From assembly GCF_947507565.1 (NCBI RefSeq), contig NC_089180.1, positions 2,542,001-2,606,000 on the forward strand: a stretch of 64,000 nucleotides of DNA. The letters are read 5' to 3'. Shown in pieces: positions 32,111 through 41,980 of the stretch. The notes beneath the pieces were generated by a model. It searched no databases and had not been told where the DNA came from. It saw only the letters and a program-made list of their open reading frames with translations. The position numbers were made by a program, and so were the translations under genes. Origin of the DNA: Oscarella lobularis. Lineage: Eukaryota; Porifera; Homoscleromorpha; Homosclerophorida; Oscarellidae. The stretch's first letter is position 1. Every line of letters begins with the position of its first letter.

Positions 32111-32854
32111 ATGTCTCATCAGCAGCAGAACTTCAGATTCGTTCTCCTTCCTAAGAAAAGCGTGGCTCCGGCCGTTCTTCACACTACTTCAGCAACTCTT
32201 TCTTCCGCTAAACAAGGCGTGGGCATCATCTCTGCGGCAGCCAACGACAACGTCGCGCGCGTAACCCAGCCAGTCGGCACGTTTCTCACACCTGCTGCTT
32301 CTCACTCAAGTTCTTTTGAACAGCAACCGGTGGCGAATCGTCGGTTTGACGTGAAAGTGAGGATACTTGGCCCAGGAAAGCGTCAAGCGAGAACGTTCTC
32401 GATGCGCAAATTCGATCCTTGCTCTGTCGCATGTCGTGAAGACCTCGAGGACATTTTCCGAGACGAGTTTCTTTCTGAAATAGGAGATAATTGCGTATCG
32501 AACTTAGGGTATATTAAAAGTGGCTCGAAAGTTTGGGTACGTGGCGAAGAAGACGTCAAAGAAGTCATGACGTGGCTAAAGCGCAAAGGAGACATTACTT
32601 TCTGGTTAGCGCTCGCTGAGCAAAAGCATGGCGATTCAGACAGTGAGTCTGACAGAGAAAAGAGTGCTCCCAAACGAAAAAAGGCTCGCACTCAATCTGA
32701 TAAAGTGAAAGTAGATCGAATCGAGTGCACTATAAAGCAGCTGCAGGATCTTCACAAAGACAAATTTAGCAACCTTCAATATCGTCTTCAGCGAGAGGTT
32801 GCGTCAGTCATCGCACCATATTTATATCGAACTCAAATTATTATGACTGGGTAG
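32111..32854 (+). CDS. Repeat-family ORF with charged linker, unrecognised
   Basis: The likely start is ATG 32111 (MSHQQQNFRFVLLPKKSV); the longer frame from 31862 is repeat sequence. About 248 aa. The first 80 residues are Ser/Ala-rich. A compact domain follows (FDVKVRILGPGKRQARTF, REDLEDIFRDEFLSEIG, GYIKSGSKVWVRGEEDVKE). Then come an acidic/basic linker (DSDSESDREKSAPKRKKA) and a helix (IECTIKQLQDLHKDKFSNLQ, YRLQREV). I have an impression of a family repeated in sponge and cnidarian genomes next to transposases, but cannot name it. The open frame is intact. Confidence 0.45.
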   Translation: MSHQQQNFRFVLLPKKSVAPAVLHTTSATLSSAKQGVGIISAAANDNVARVTQPVGTFLTPAASHSSSFEQQPVANRRFDVKVRILGPGKRQARTFSMRKFDPCSVACREDLEDIFRDEFLSEIGDNCVSNLGYIKSGSKVWVRGEEDVKEVMTWLKRKGDITFWLALAEQKHGDSDSESDREKSAPKRKKARTQSDKVKVDRIECTIKQLQDLHKDKFSNLQYRLQREVASVIAPYLYRTQIIMTG

Positions 32855-32884
32855 ACCGGCATGCCTATTTATACTTAATTAATT

Positions 32885-34041
32885 TCTTTGCTCTGGCCTA
32901 TAGTCTGGGAGGCTATCCGTAATCTGGAAGATACAGGACTGTACGTGATTGCCATAACGTGTGATGGCGCTTCTTCAAACAGAAAGTTTTTAAAAATGCA
33001 CGTCCTTCCCGATCAGAAAAGCGATGTCACTTACAAGACACGTAACCCATTCAGCCGAGATGGAAGAAATGTCTACTTCATATCGGATGTTCCGCATCTC
33101 ATTAAAACAGCTCGTAACTGCTGGGCGAACTCTTTCAGCCATAGCAATTCTCGGGCTCTATGGGTATGCTTAACTGCTTCACAAACTTATTTCTTATAAA
33201 TTTTCATTTCTTAGAAAAGCGGCAAAAATATCAGTAGGACACATTTGAGAGAATTGTATGAGATTATTCATCAAAGTTCCGGTCTGACAATGATTCCAAA
33301 GCTGAAGAAGGAACATCTTAGCCTGACGTCCTTTGCACGAATGCGAGTGAACCTGGCAGCACAGGTAACGAGATCCAGATCCAAAGGCAATGGCAGCCTC
33401 ATAATATTTCAGGTGCTGAGCAATTCTGTAGCGAAGGCCCTGAATTATTTCTATTTGGACGAAACAGCGGAAACAGAGGAGTTTGTCTGGAAATTTAACC
33501 GGTTCTTCGACTGCATGAATGTTCGCAGTATGACTGAAGGCGTCGAAAAGCGGAACCCAGACCTTCGACCTTACCGTGATTCTGAAGATGACAGACTAAA
33601 GGTAATAGGAGAGCTCCTTTCCCCGGTCGACAACGACCTAGCTTTAGTCATTAGTGGCTCAAGAATGACTTCTTGGGATATCTTGAGGATTGGAAGGAGT
33701 CCGTCGATTCGCGGGATGGATTTACACCAGGAGAAAAGCAGAGGATGATGCTCTCAAAAGAGGTATAAACCGCTCCAATACATGTGTAACTAATAATGAT
33801 ATTTTGGACTGCAGTGTTGTCTTTTGTGGAATTAGTTCCACTACTACTAAGCGTCCCAGGAGTCAAATGCGTCCTGAGCGAAAAATTTTGCCAAGACCGC
33901 TTGGAATCATTCTTTGGCCAACAGCGCTACAAAGGAGGAAGAAACGACAATCCCTCTGCCAAAGAATTTATGGACAATGCTGTGAGCTTGAGAGTGCAAG
34001 GTTCTAATGCTCAACTAGTCGAAAGAGAAAGGATAAGGTAA
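32885..34041 (+). pseudogene. P-element (THAP9-like) transposase core with short introns
   Basis: Exons read VWEAIRNLEDTGLYVIAITCDGASSNR, RNVYFISDVPHLIKTARNCW, GLTMIPKLKKEHLSLTSFARM, FNRFFDCMNVRSM and FCQDRLESFFGQQRYKGG. These are the RNase H-fold, GTP-binding-insertion and C-terminal blocks of P-type transposases. GT..AG introns at 33164-33214 (51 bp), 33365-33412 (48 bp) and 33602-33654 (53 bp) keep the frame exactly. A fourth at 33763-33814 leaves it one base out. The THAP domain and the first catalytic part are missing; a splice-acceptor-like CTATAG at 32905 suggests an upstream exon has been lost. Apparently truncated, with few stops. Confidence 0.75.
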
Positions 34042-34111
34042 TACACGTAGACGATACGCCAATGAAAAAGCGGAAGGTAGTCCGTCGAAAATTCCCATGA
34101 TGGCACACTAA

Positions 34112-34465
34112 CTACAGTGCCCTACGTAGTGGTTTTAATTTTGATGTCGTCTTGAACTTAACACTTTTATACAGTTCCATCCAGTGACCGGCAATGGAGA
34201 AACCACGGATGGTTATCCACTGTTGAATTATTTCGCGCAGAAGGTCAGAGGCTTCATCTTTATTCAGATCTCCGGTGAGCAAGGTCCAGAAATGTTGGAC
34301 GTCTTGGTCGCTCATTGCAGCAGAAAAAATTTGTTCTTTCAATGTAGTGCCTCCCTCCCTCGATGCAAGAGCAGCTGTAAGGTTGTCACGAATACACAGT
34401 TCAACCTCTCTAAATAGACTGAAGGCAGCATCGTTCACTTGAAAGAGGCCTCCCCGGTCCAGCAA
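34112..34465 (-). CDS. Unrecognised helical ORF
   Basis: 117 aa, minus strand, intact: FQVNDAAFSLFREVELCIRD, QIFSAAMSDQDVQHFWTLL, LLREIIQQWITIRGFS. All-helical, no membrane segment. It has the look of the conserved C-terminal part of a larger repeat-family protein. The 34497-34725 repeat, just upstream on the same strand, encodes a basic low-complexity head that may belong to it. Confidence 0.4.
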   Translation of the reverse strand: MLDRGGLFQVNDAAFSLFREVELCIRDNLTAALASREGGTTLKEQIFSAAMSDQDVQHFWTLLTGDLNKDEASDLLREIIQQWITIRGFSIAGHWMELYKSVKFKTTSKLKPLRRAL

Positions 34466-34496
34466 CCCTAACCCATAAACCTACCCTCTAACCCAA

Positions 34497-34725
34497 GCCA
34501 TGCTTTCGCATACCATGCTTTCCACTAGCCCAACGGAAGACGTACATGATCGTGACGGAAGAGCCCTTCGCTGGACTGTCGTCAGGTTCGTCCAATGTAT
34601 TTCCTTGCTTTCGTTTGGTGGCTTTCTTTTTTTCTCTGCTAGCGCTTGGCCTCTCAGGCTCCTCGTCGACGCCGCCGAACGCTCCAGCATACGTCATGCC
34701 CTCTGCCGTCTCCTGGGTGTCCTTG
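34497..34725. repeat. Dispersed repeat, direct copy at 51430-51660
   Basis: Shared stretches include GGACTGTCGTCAGGTT, GTCCAATGTATTTCCTTGCT and GACGCCGCCGAACGCTCCAG. On the minus strand it encodes AGAFGGVDEEPERPSAS and KKATKRKQGNTLDEPDDSP. Each copy is followed on its right by a different tandem repeat. Confidence 0.8.
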
Positions 34726-34779
34726 ACTCTTCTTTTATCGCCTCTGGTCATTTGTCTGTTCCTCTTCCACCACTCCTTT

Positions 34780-35483
34780 CCTCTGGTAGTGTGGTCCCGT
34801 AGTGTGGTAGTTATGGTAGTACAGTAAGAGTGGTTGAGATGGTAGTAAAGTTGAGATGGTAGAGTGATAGAGAAAGTAGTAAAGGTAGAGGAGTAGAGAT
34901 GGTAGTAAAGTAGAGTGGCAGAGAGTGCTAGTAGAGTGGTAGATATGGTAGTACACAGTAGAGTGCTTGTACAGTAGAGTTGTAGAGTGGTAGTGTGGTT
35001 GTACACTAGAGTGGTAGTGTGGTAGTGTGGCTGTACCTTAGTGTGGTAGTGATGGTTGTACAGTAAAGTGGTAGAGTGGTAGAGATGGTAAACAAGTTAA
35101 GTGGTAGAGGGGGTAGTGTGGTTGTACAGTAGTAGTGTGGTTGTACAGTAGAGTGGTAGAGTGGTAGTGTGTAGAGAGGTAGAGATGGTAGTAAAGTAGA
35201 GTGGTAGAGATGGTAGTAAAGTAGAGTGGTAGTGTGGTAGTGTGATTGTACAGTAGAGTGGTAGAGGGGAAGGGTGGTTGTGCAGTAGAGTGGTAATGTG
35301 GTTGTACAGTAGAGTGGTAGAGTGGTAGTGTGGTTGTACAGTAGAGTGGTAGAGTGGTAGTGTGGTTGTAGAGTGGTAGAAATGGTAGTAAAGTAGAGTG
35401 CATGGTAGAGGGGGTAGTGTGGTTGTACAGTAATGTGGTATAGATGGTAGTAAAATAGAGTGGTAGAGTGGTAGAGATGGTTG
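34780..35483. repeat. GTAGAGTGGTAG minisatellite, left part
   Basis: Degenerate tandem array of GTAGAGTGGTAG and GTGGTTGTACA words. Interrupted by the Tigger element, it resumes at 37930-38190. Minus-strand frames rich in His, Tyr, Ser and Thr are artefacts of the repeat. Confidence 0.9.
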
Positions 35484-35611
35484 TACAGTAGAACCTCCAA
35501 GCAGCGGACACTTTGGGGCTAAGCCTAGTGTCCGTTGTGCGGAGGTGTCCGCCCCTGGGGGTCAACTTTTGAAACATTTATTCATTAGTTCCCACTCAGG
35601 ATTACAATAAT

Positions 35612-37239
35612 TTACTGTTCCACGACAAACTGCATAATACTGCACTGCTGTAAACGGCTCCTTTTAATTTTCGCCACCTTGTCTACCAGCCCAGCGACCG
35701 TAGATGCCTGTTCACTGCATCCTTGAAGTTGAAGAAAGACTTTGACGTCTTCTAGAGAGTCCATTGCCTGTTTGAACCCCTTTATTTTTGGAGAAACGAT
35801 TTCTTCAACTTCGTCGTCATCGTCGTCCATGTTGTCAGCAGAATTCTGAAATTCTTCTGCTATTGTTCCAAGGAACTGCTTTTCCCAATCTTCATCAAAT
35901 TCACGACAAACTGGAAGGTCATCTTCTGCATTGACGTATTCGTCAGCCGAGCAGAATTGCGAGGCGGGGAATGTTTGAGATATCATCTCCTTCAATTCCA
36001 GGGCATGATCCGCCGCATCTGAGTCAGATTCAAATTCCAAATTATCAAAAACATCCCCAGTTTCACGACTAACTGCAACTAAGGCCTCGCGCAGCATTCC
36101 CGATTTCCTAAAACATTTCACGATTGTTTCCGGCTTCACGGAATCCCAAGCCTGTGCTATCCACCGTATAGCAGTGAGAACGTTAACGGATTTGACAATC
36201 TCTTTCGCTGAACTACTTTCTTCGATTTTTGCCAAGACGTAGTGGAGCAGAAGACTTCTGTAGTGAATTTTGAAATTCTGGATAATGCCGAGATCCAAAG
36301 GTTGTAATTTCGCCGTTGTATTTGGGGGAAGGAATACTATTTTGATATTTGTAAATTTAGACATCAGTTCCTTTGGATGACACCCCGCGTTGTTCAAGAA
36401 AAAAAGAATAGATCGTTTCTGGGCGGATAACTTACGGTTTAGTTTGGACAGAACTGTTTCTAATATTTTGCTGGTCATCCATGAGTTGGGCTGATTGTGA
36501 TACTGCACAGGCAGTTGGCTCTTTTCAATACCTTTGAAGCATCGATGTTTTTCTGACCTGTAGATGACAACAGGCTTCTCTGTCCCTCCCGCTGCATTAG
36601 CTATCAGTGCTACTGTAACTCGCAGCTTTCTTTTCTTTCCGCCTTTACAAGCTTGTCCTTTCGTGCAGAATCCTTTGTCGGGAAGAGCTTGCCACAGACA
36701 GCCTGTTTCGTCTATGTTCCAGATGTCTTCTGCAGTAAACCCTTCTACTATCTCAGGTAGTCTCTCTTTCCATGAGTCTACTGTCTCTCCAGATACGTCA
36801 CCAGATTCTCCACAGACTCTAACCTGGCGCAAGTTGTACCTCTTCTTCCATTTCTCAAGCCAGCCGTTACTGCCTTTGAAATCGTCCACACCTAGACGTC
36901 TTGCTATTTCCTTTCCTTTTTCAACAAGAATTGGTCCCCCTACGAAGATATTCCTTGAGCAGGCGAGCAGGTACCACTGGTAAAGAGCCTCATTGATAGA
37001 ATTGAACTTCGATCTGCGGAACGATTCCCTCATGTGCAGTGCAGAACTCGATGCGTTTGCTTCGTATAAAGACAGAATAGAATCCTTCTTCTTAAGGATT
37101 TTGGCGTCTTTCCACACTGAAAGATCTCTCCAAGACTCCGCAAAGTCAAAGAGTGGTCCTTCTCAGCTGTTCTGATAACTTCAACTTTCTTCTTGAGGGA
37201 GAGAAACGTTCGAGACTTCTTTGTAGAGAGAGCGGCCAT
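35612..37239 (-). pseudogene. Tigger-type transposase (Asp to Asn at second catalytic site)
   Basis: The N-terminal psq/HTH (SRTFLSLKKKVEVIRTAEK, LRSLGEIFQCGKT; 37239-37110) is in one frame. From about 37105 a shifted frame of 501 aa continues with KKKDSILSLYEANASS, the CENP-B-like HTH (LYQWYLLACSRN, KEIARRLGVDDFKGSNGWL) and the DDE domain. The first Asp is in IWNIDETGCLW. The second site reads FFLNNAGCHP, where the family has LDNAGCHP; the codon is AAC. The third Asp is in QPLDLGIIQNFK. The C-terminus is acidic with a Leu-rich helix. Frameshift plus the Asn make it catalytically dead, although the 501-aa frame has no stop. Confidence 0.85.
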
Positions 37240-37304
37240 ACTTCTGCCAGAGCGTGGCTGGAGCGTGAGTCGTAACGTGCGCTACAACGAGAGGCAGGTC
37301 TGCA

Positions 37305-37702
37305 ATGGCCAGTCAACCCACAGCTCAATCCGATCTAGATGTCGTGGAAATAAATTCATTTGTACGAGGATACCACCATATATGGATAGGTGGAAACCGG
37401 TCGTCGGAGAGATGCTGCTACTTCAAAGGGAGCCAAATAATCCCAAAGATAAGTGTGCAGTGTCTGTAATGAAAGGCGGCGATGTGGTTGGCCATGTTCC
37501 ATACAATCTGGCCCCAGTTATGTCGTCCTTCCTCCAAAGAGGCTCCAACAAGAGCACAGTAGAAGTCACGGGAGCTAAAGTCAACCGAGGAGGAGGATAC
37601 GGGTTGGAAGTTCCTTGCAAGTACAAATTATACAGACCAAAACGTTATACCGACCGTGCTAGCACTGTGTTCGCGTCCCTCCGCGATAGAGGGCAACTGT
37701 AA
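37305..37702 (+). pseudogene. HIRAN-domain ORF, copy 2, inside the Tigger element
   Basis: ATG at 37305 opens MASQPTAQSDLDVVEINS and FVRGYHHIW. Near 37393 one frame change leads to DRWKPVVGEMLLLQRE, CAVSVMKGGDVVGHVPYNL, KSTVEVTGAKV and GYGLEVPCKYKLY, ending at 37702. The motifs are those of HIRAN, as in copy 1 at 24110 (RGHH, W.P..GE, VGHVP, GLEVPCKY shared). It is divergent from the transposase and lies wholly inside the inverted repeats, so it moved with the element. A role in end recognition or repair is inference. The frame change may be decay or an assembly error. Confidence 0.75.
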
Positions 37703-37929
37703 CTACATTTGGACCAAACGAAATGTCCGGTGTCCGCTTTGGGGAGTAAAATAGTTAAAGGTTAGCTCTTTGCGGATCACTGCGTGTCCGCTGTCCGGAA
37801 TTGGGAGAGTCCGCTCCTCGGAGGTCGTCGATGTACTGAAACGTATGGTAAAAATATGTGTACACCAATATCCGTCCGTTGTATAGAGTGGTCCGCCCCT
37901 CAGAGGGTCCGTTATAAGAGGTTCTACAG

Positions 37930-38190
37930 TACAGTAGAGTGGTATGGTAGTGCGGTTGTGCAGTAGAGTGGTAGGTAGTGTGTACAGTAGAGTAGTGGTA
38001 AAGTAGAGTGATTGGTAGAGTGGTTGTGTGGTTGTACAGTAGTGTGGGAGAGAATAGTACTACAGTAGAATGGTAGAGATGGTGATACAGTAGAGTGGTA
38101 GAGTGGTACAGTAGTTGTAGAGATGAGAGTGGTTGAGATGGTTGTAAAGTAGAGTGGTTGAGATGGTACTGAAGTGATGGAGATGGACAA
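37930..38190. repeat. GTAGAGTGGTAG minisatellite, right part
   Basis: Continuation of the 34780-35483 array after the Tigger insertion. Confidence 0.9.
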
Positions 38191-38289
38191 GATTTTGATT
38201 TAACATCCGAAGGACTGCCGCTCGCAGAGATTGCTCATTGTTTGCAGCAAGAATATCACGGAGTTTGCGGCACTTACCCTTTAATTAAT

Positions 38290-38820
38290 CGAAAACAAAA
38301 GGTTGCTGTTGCTTCTTACTGTTGCCATGCTTTCCTGTCAGGACAAGTTCGGCTGTAAAAAGAGACTTTTCAAATCTTCCATTTTCTTTGCGAAACCTCC
38401 AACCCACTTCCTCGTTCGCCGCCAGAGTGCTCTTTCGGTAGTTTGTTGCAAATTAGGTAACAGTAGCTCTTTGTTCGGTGGCCAAAAAAGAACGAAGAGA
38501 CGAATAATAGACCAGGGAAACGCCGTTTAACGTCTGCACCGTACACAGAGGAAAGAAATCGACAGGAATCTTGTGACTCAGTGCTGATTTGTCTGCTCTC
38601 TTTCACTGGTTTCTCAATTCGTCATCGAAATCAGTTTCGACGCCGACTCGAACGCCATCGCTGGTCAATTACGACTCCGATTCGGCGTTCTTCGCGACTG
38701 CATACCGGCGCACGGGCGTCAAGCGGAAAGAGGAAAAGGCTCGACTCCTAGCAAGAACGTTAAGCGTCGCATTGGAGCTAAACTTTGATTTCCGTTCGTT
38801 AGCATGTTGAACCTGTCCTT
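38290..38820 (+). pseudogene. Gag 3' region fragment, related to 10.4 kb
   Basis: TTCGGTGGCCAAAAAAGAACGAAG and GAAAGAAATCGACA align with 10460-10560 downstream of the gag fragment there. Protein-level support is weak (GGQKRTKRR). It is probably the same LTR family. Confidence 0.4.
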
Positions 38821-39022
38821 TTATTGCACGAAGTTGGAACTGTTTCTGCGACAAATTGTTGAGAGAAGCGAGGCTTATCCGGGGATTTGAAATCCATTTG
38901 CGAGACACACATACAGTTGATTTCAAGTTGCTTGAGAGTGAAGTGAAGTCAGCAGAACCGGATGTGGGCTATACTGCGCATGCGTAGGAAAACACGAAGC
39001 AGCGTAACCGTGCTTTTCAATC

Positions 39023-39180
39023 GTGATGCCGCGTCCACTTCCTCAAGAACTTCGCTGGCGTGCTGTTTGGATGTATCTGCATCAAAGAAAAACCGTCGAA
39101 AGCATATCGGAACAACTGTACATTAGTAAGGCATCGATTTGGAGGTACATTTGCCTCCTTTCAAGAACGGGCGACGTGCG
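39023..39180 (+). pseudogene. Transposase N-terminal helix-turn-helix fragment
   Basis: MPRPLPQELRWRAVWMYL, KTVESISEQLYISKASI and WRYICLLSRTGDV form a paired-type HTH seen at the start of Tc1/IS630-like transposases. The frame is cut at 39182 by the LTR element, so the rest of the protein is lost. Confidence 0.65.
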
Positions 39181-39181
39181 A

Positions 39182-39351
39182 TGTAGCCGGGCGAAGGTCA
39201 GGAGTGGCGTTGGGGAATTCTGTTATGTCGTAGTCTTCTCTGGGAGCTTGGTTCTCGGAGCACAGTGTTTATTTAGTACAGCAAGATATATCTTCTCTCC
39301 GGTCTTGTGACCTCCTCTCGACTACGCATGCACGACTCTCAAACCACTACA
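39182..39351 (-). repeat. 3' LTR (170 bp)
   Basis: On the minus strand it begins TGTAGTGGTTTGAGAG and ends GCCCGGCTACA. It contains a TATA-like GATATATCTT and an AATAAA polyadenylation signal (minus strand, around 39266-39275). Confidence 0.85.
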
Positions 39352-39488
39352 ACGGCTCCCCCTCTTAACAGAGCACGTGTCCTCACGGGACGACTACCGG
39401 GAGTAAAACAAAACAACACTAACGTCGTGCATGTTACAATCACAAGAAAGAACAAGACATTGAACAAAAACAAACAAAAAGTTATGAC

Positions 39489-41765
39489 CTACCAATCCTG
39501 GTCGGCGAAACGTGTCGGAGGTTGTCCGGCAGTGGCCCGTCTTGATCGTGAAGGCGGTGCTCCGTTGCCACTCGTCGAGGGGAAAGCCGGTTGTCCTGCA
39601 AATCCCGTCGAGCCGGTAGGGTACGTTGAAGTAGCAGAAAATTCAGTGCCATCAGTGCGAATATCCCCTGGCCAGTGAGGGTCTACGCCGTCGCGCGACT
39701 CTCGCTCTGTAGGTCGAATCTCCTCCTCTGTCAGCCTCTGCACACCGTCTTCCTGGAGCCGCCACATTCCCAACTTCGGGCACGATGACGTTCGACGGAG
39801 CGGAAACGCTTCCAGCTCAGTCGTCGTGTGACGACGCTCCCCAGGGTACATGAGTATGCACCCATCGTCATGGGCGTGGTGAGCGCTGCAGGTGAGGGCT
39901 AGCTTCTTCGTGAAATAATTTTTATCCAATGGAGGATAATAAATGATTCGCCGCTCGTGCGTCATAAGCACTTGCTGCGTTTGTAAATGAAATACTTCGT
40001 AATTGACGTCGGAGAGGTTTTCAATTTCGGATGGGACAAACGCCGTCGTGATCGCGCACACGCGATGAGCACCGTCGAATGGCATATCTATGACGCCGTC
40101 TGCTTCAGACATCAGGCTCATCAGTTGCAATCGCTGTTCGTCGTCCTCCCTCCGAACCGTAATCGTTCCTTCTCGAAATTCCATAGAGGCGCCGCTGTCG
40201 TGCAGGAAATCCTGGCCAAAGATGACTGGCAGGGCCAATTCGTCTGAAACGACAAATCGACAGTCGAAGGTGAGATCGCCGATTTCGACTGGTAGGATAA
40301 CCGTCCCTCGCGCTTTCATGCTGCCTCCGTTCGCTACGGTGAGAATTGGAAATTCGTTGTTAAGAGTCACTCCTCCGATGTCCTCGACGAACTGTGACGA
40401 TAGCGTAGACACTTCAGCTCCAGAGTCGAACAGGATTCGACTGGGCTCCACGCCGCCGACCGTGACACCCGTGGGCGTTTTCGCGGGTCGATTTCCTGCG
40501 GTCACAGCATTCACTTTCGCCTGTTCCGTCTGCCTTCCCGTTGTGGACTCATCTCGATTCGGGTGGAGCTTGAAACATTGATCCTTCGTATGGCCACGCA
40601 TTTCGCAATGGTCGCAGCGCGGTCCAGACGACTTCTTTACTTGCGTAAGCAAGCGCGTGTTCTGCTCCATTTTGTCCATCATCTCTTTGTGTTGCCCCTT
40701 TATCACCTCGATGAGTTCGGTCTGCTTTTCCGCTAGCGTCGAGAGTACGTCTGTCAGCGATTTTCTCCTCGGTGACGCGTCGCGCTTGCTGGTTTTCGAC
40801 TCGTGTCGCCTCAGTGCGTCGCTCGTTCGCGTTTCGATAGCGAGGCACTCGCTATTCGTCTTCGAGCGGAGTCGCCAGATCCTCTTCCCTGTTCGCGCTA
40901 ACTCTTCCGCTTCTTCGAGGTCGCGCGGGCGATCTCGCACTAACTCGTCGCGATATTCCGGGCGCAGTCCGTTGACGAAGTGTTGCACTTGCATCGGTTC
41001 CGACAGCGCAGCGGGATCCACTTCTAAGAGTTCGAATACGAGGTTTCGAAATCGTGTCGTGAACGTCTCCACGTCCTCGCGTAGTCCTTGGCGACATTCG
41101 ATCAATTTCTCCGTGTAGTAGACTTGCGGGTCTGCAGGGCCAAACTTTCTCTTGAGGAAAGCGGTGAGAGCTTCCCACGTCACCCTTTTATCGCGCCTTT
41201 CTAGTTGCCGCTCAAAGGCGACAAACTCGCTCCTTGCTCGACCGCTGAGCACGACGCGAGCGTTCTGTAGCCGCTCGCGGCGCGACCATCCGTCCGCGTC
41301 TGCCACTGCCTCCACCTGGTATAACCAGTTGCGGAGTTCGTCGTAGTCGTGGCCGTAGAATTTGTCCAACGTCCTTGCGTGGCCGGTTCGTCGCGGCGCG
41401 GCGCGTCTACGCCTCACGTCTCGCTCGCGCGGGCTTTCGATTTCTTCCTCGTCGCTCGACGATTCGTCCGGCGACGATTTCGGGTTAGGCGCCGGCTTTT
41501 CGAATAGCACTCGGGGCGCCAGCTGCGCTTGACGTCGTCGTTGACGTTCGCGTCGTCGTTGGGACCGCGATTTGGGCGTAATAGCCTGCTGTTGCTGTTC
41601 CGCTTCCACTTGAGGCGTCGCGATCGCCTGCTTCTTCTTCGGTGGCATGTTCGTCTCGATCGCACGCTCCGTCCGTGCGACACCAGGTGACCACTGTTCG
41701 GCCACTCCCCCTTGCAACGGCCCTTGTTCGAATAACCGAAACCGCGGGTAGCCGGACGGAGACAA
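39489..41765 (-). CDS. Gag-protease polyprotein with in-frame pol deletion
   Basis: 758 aa, no stop. The true start is probably Met at about 41650 (MPPKKKQAIATP). Order: Gln/Arg-rich head; acidic linker; gag capsid (FYGHDYDELRNWLYQVEAV, FLKRKFGPADPQ, FVNGLRPEYRDELVRDRP); zinc knuckle CDHCEMRGHTKDQC (CX2CX4HX4C); aspartic protease active site ILFDSGAEVSTLS with the later LPVIFGQDFL. After the protease the frame passes through about 130 residues of linker to end in RRATAGQPPTRFADQDW, which looks like the extreme C-terminus of a gypsy pol. RT, RNase H and integrase are missing, so the deletion appears to have kept the frame. It must be mobilised in trans. Intact capsid, knuckle and protease suggest recent activity. 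Confidence 0.85.
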   Translation of the reverse strand: MSPSGYPRFRLFEQGPLQGGVAEQWSPGVARTERAIETNMPPKKKQAIATPQVEAEQQQQAITPKSRSQRRRERQRRRQAQLAPRVLFEKPAPNPKSSPDESSSDEEEIESPRERDVRRRRAAPRRTGHARTLDKFYGHDYDELRNWLYQVEAVADADGWSRRERLQNARVVLSGRARSEFVAFERQLERRDKRVTWEALTAFLKRKFGPADPQVYYTEKLIECRQGLREDVETFTTRFRNLVFELLEVDPAALSEPMQVQHFVNGLRPEYRDELVRDRPRDLEEAEELARTGKRIWRLRSKTNSECLAIETRTSDALRRHESKTSKRDASPRRKSLTDVLSTLAEKQTELIEVIKGQHKEMMDKMEQNTRLLTQVKKSSGPRCDHCEMRGHTKDQCFKLHPNRDESTTGRQTEQAKVNAVTAGNRPAKTPTGVTVGGVEPSRILFDSGAEVSTLSSQFVEDIGGVTLNNEFPILTVANGGSMKARGTVILPVEIGDLTFDCRFVVSDELALPVIFGQDFLHDSGASMEFREGTITVRREDDEQRLQLMSLMSEADGVIDMPFDGAHRVCAITTAFVPSEIENLSDVNYEVFHLQTQQVLMTHERRIIYYPPLDKNYFTKKLALTCSAHHAHDDGCILMYPGERRHTTTELEAFPLRRTSSCPKLGMWRLQEDGVQRLTEEEIRPTERESRDGVDPHWPGDIRTDGTEFSATSTYPTGSTGFAGQPAFPSTSGNGAPPSRSRRATAGQPPTRFADQDW

Positions 41766-41980
41766 ACGGCGTCGACGGGCGCCGACTAACTGCCCGGGTG
41801 ATCGGCGTCACTTTCGGAACCAGCCAAATTTAGTGACGTTCGATCCAGTCAGCCGACGTCGCCGATCGTCGCGCCCCGTTTATCCATGATTCTCTACCAC
41901 TTTGTAGCCGGGCGAAGGTCAGGAGTGGCGTTGGGGAATTCTGTTATGTCGTAGTCTTCTCGGGGAGCTTGGTTCTCGGA

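Larger units (their letters stand above)
35486..37929 (-). mobile_element. Complete pogo/Tigger element
   Basis: Left end TA|CAGTAGAACCTC (35484-35497). Right end GAGGTTCTACAG|TA (37918-37931). The ends are inverted with one mismatch and flanked by TA on both sides, the pogo/Tigger target duplication. Subterminal zones hold many GTGTCCGC/GTCCGC words (35505-35560 and 37725-37910), likely transposase-binding sites. It carries a minus-strand transposase and a plus-strand HIRAN ORF. It sits inside a minisatellite whose two halves match, so it inserted after the array formed. Length about 2.44 kb. Confidence 0.9.
39182..41980 (-). mobile_element. Non-autonomous Ty3/gypsy element without pol
   Basis: The left LTR is complete (39182-39351, 170 bp, TG..CA). 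The right LTR keeps only 78 bp (41903-41980) and is cut by Helitron sequence. The two share about 76 of 78 bases. On the minus strand, a purine tract (AAGAGGGGGAG) precedes the 3' LTR, and TGGTAGAGAATCATGG just inside the 5' LTR is a candidate primer-binding site. The interior encodes one 758-aa gag-protease ORF only. It inserted into a transposase HTH at 39181. Confidence 0.85.

Noticed and set aside
34735-35577. Long Tyr/His/Thr-rich minus-strand frames
   Set aside because: Translation of the GTAGAGTGGTAG minisatellite; periodic and without codon bias.
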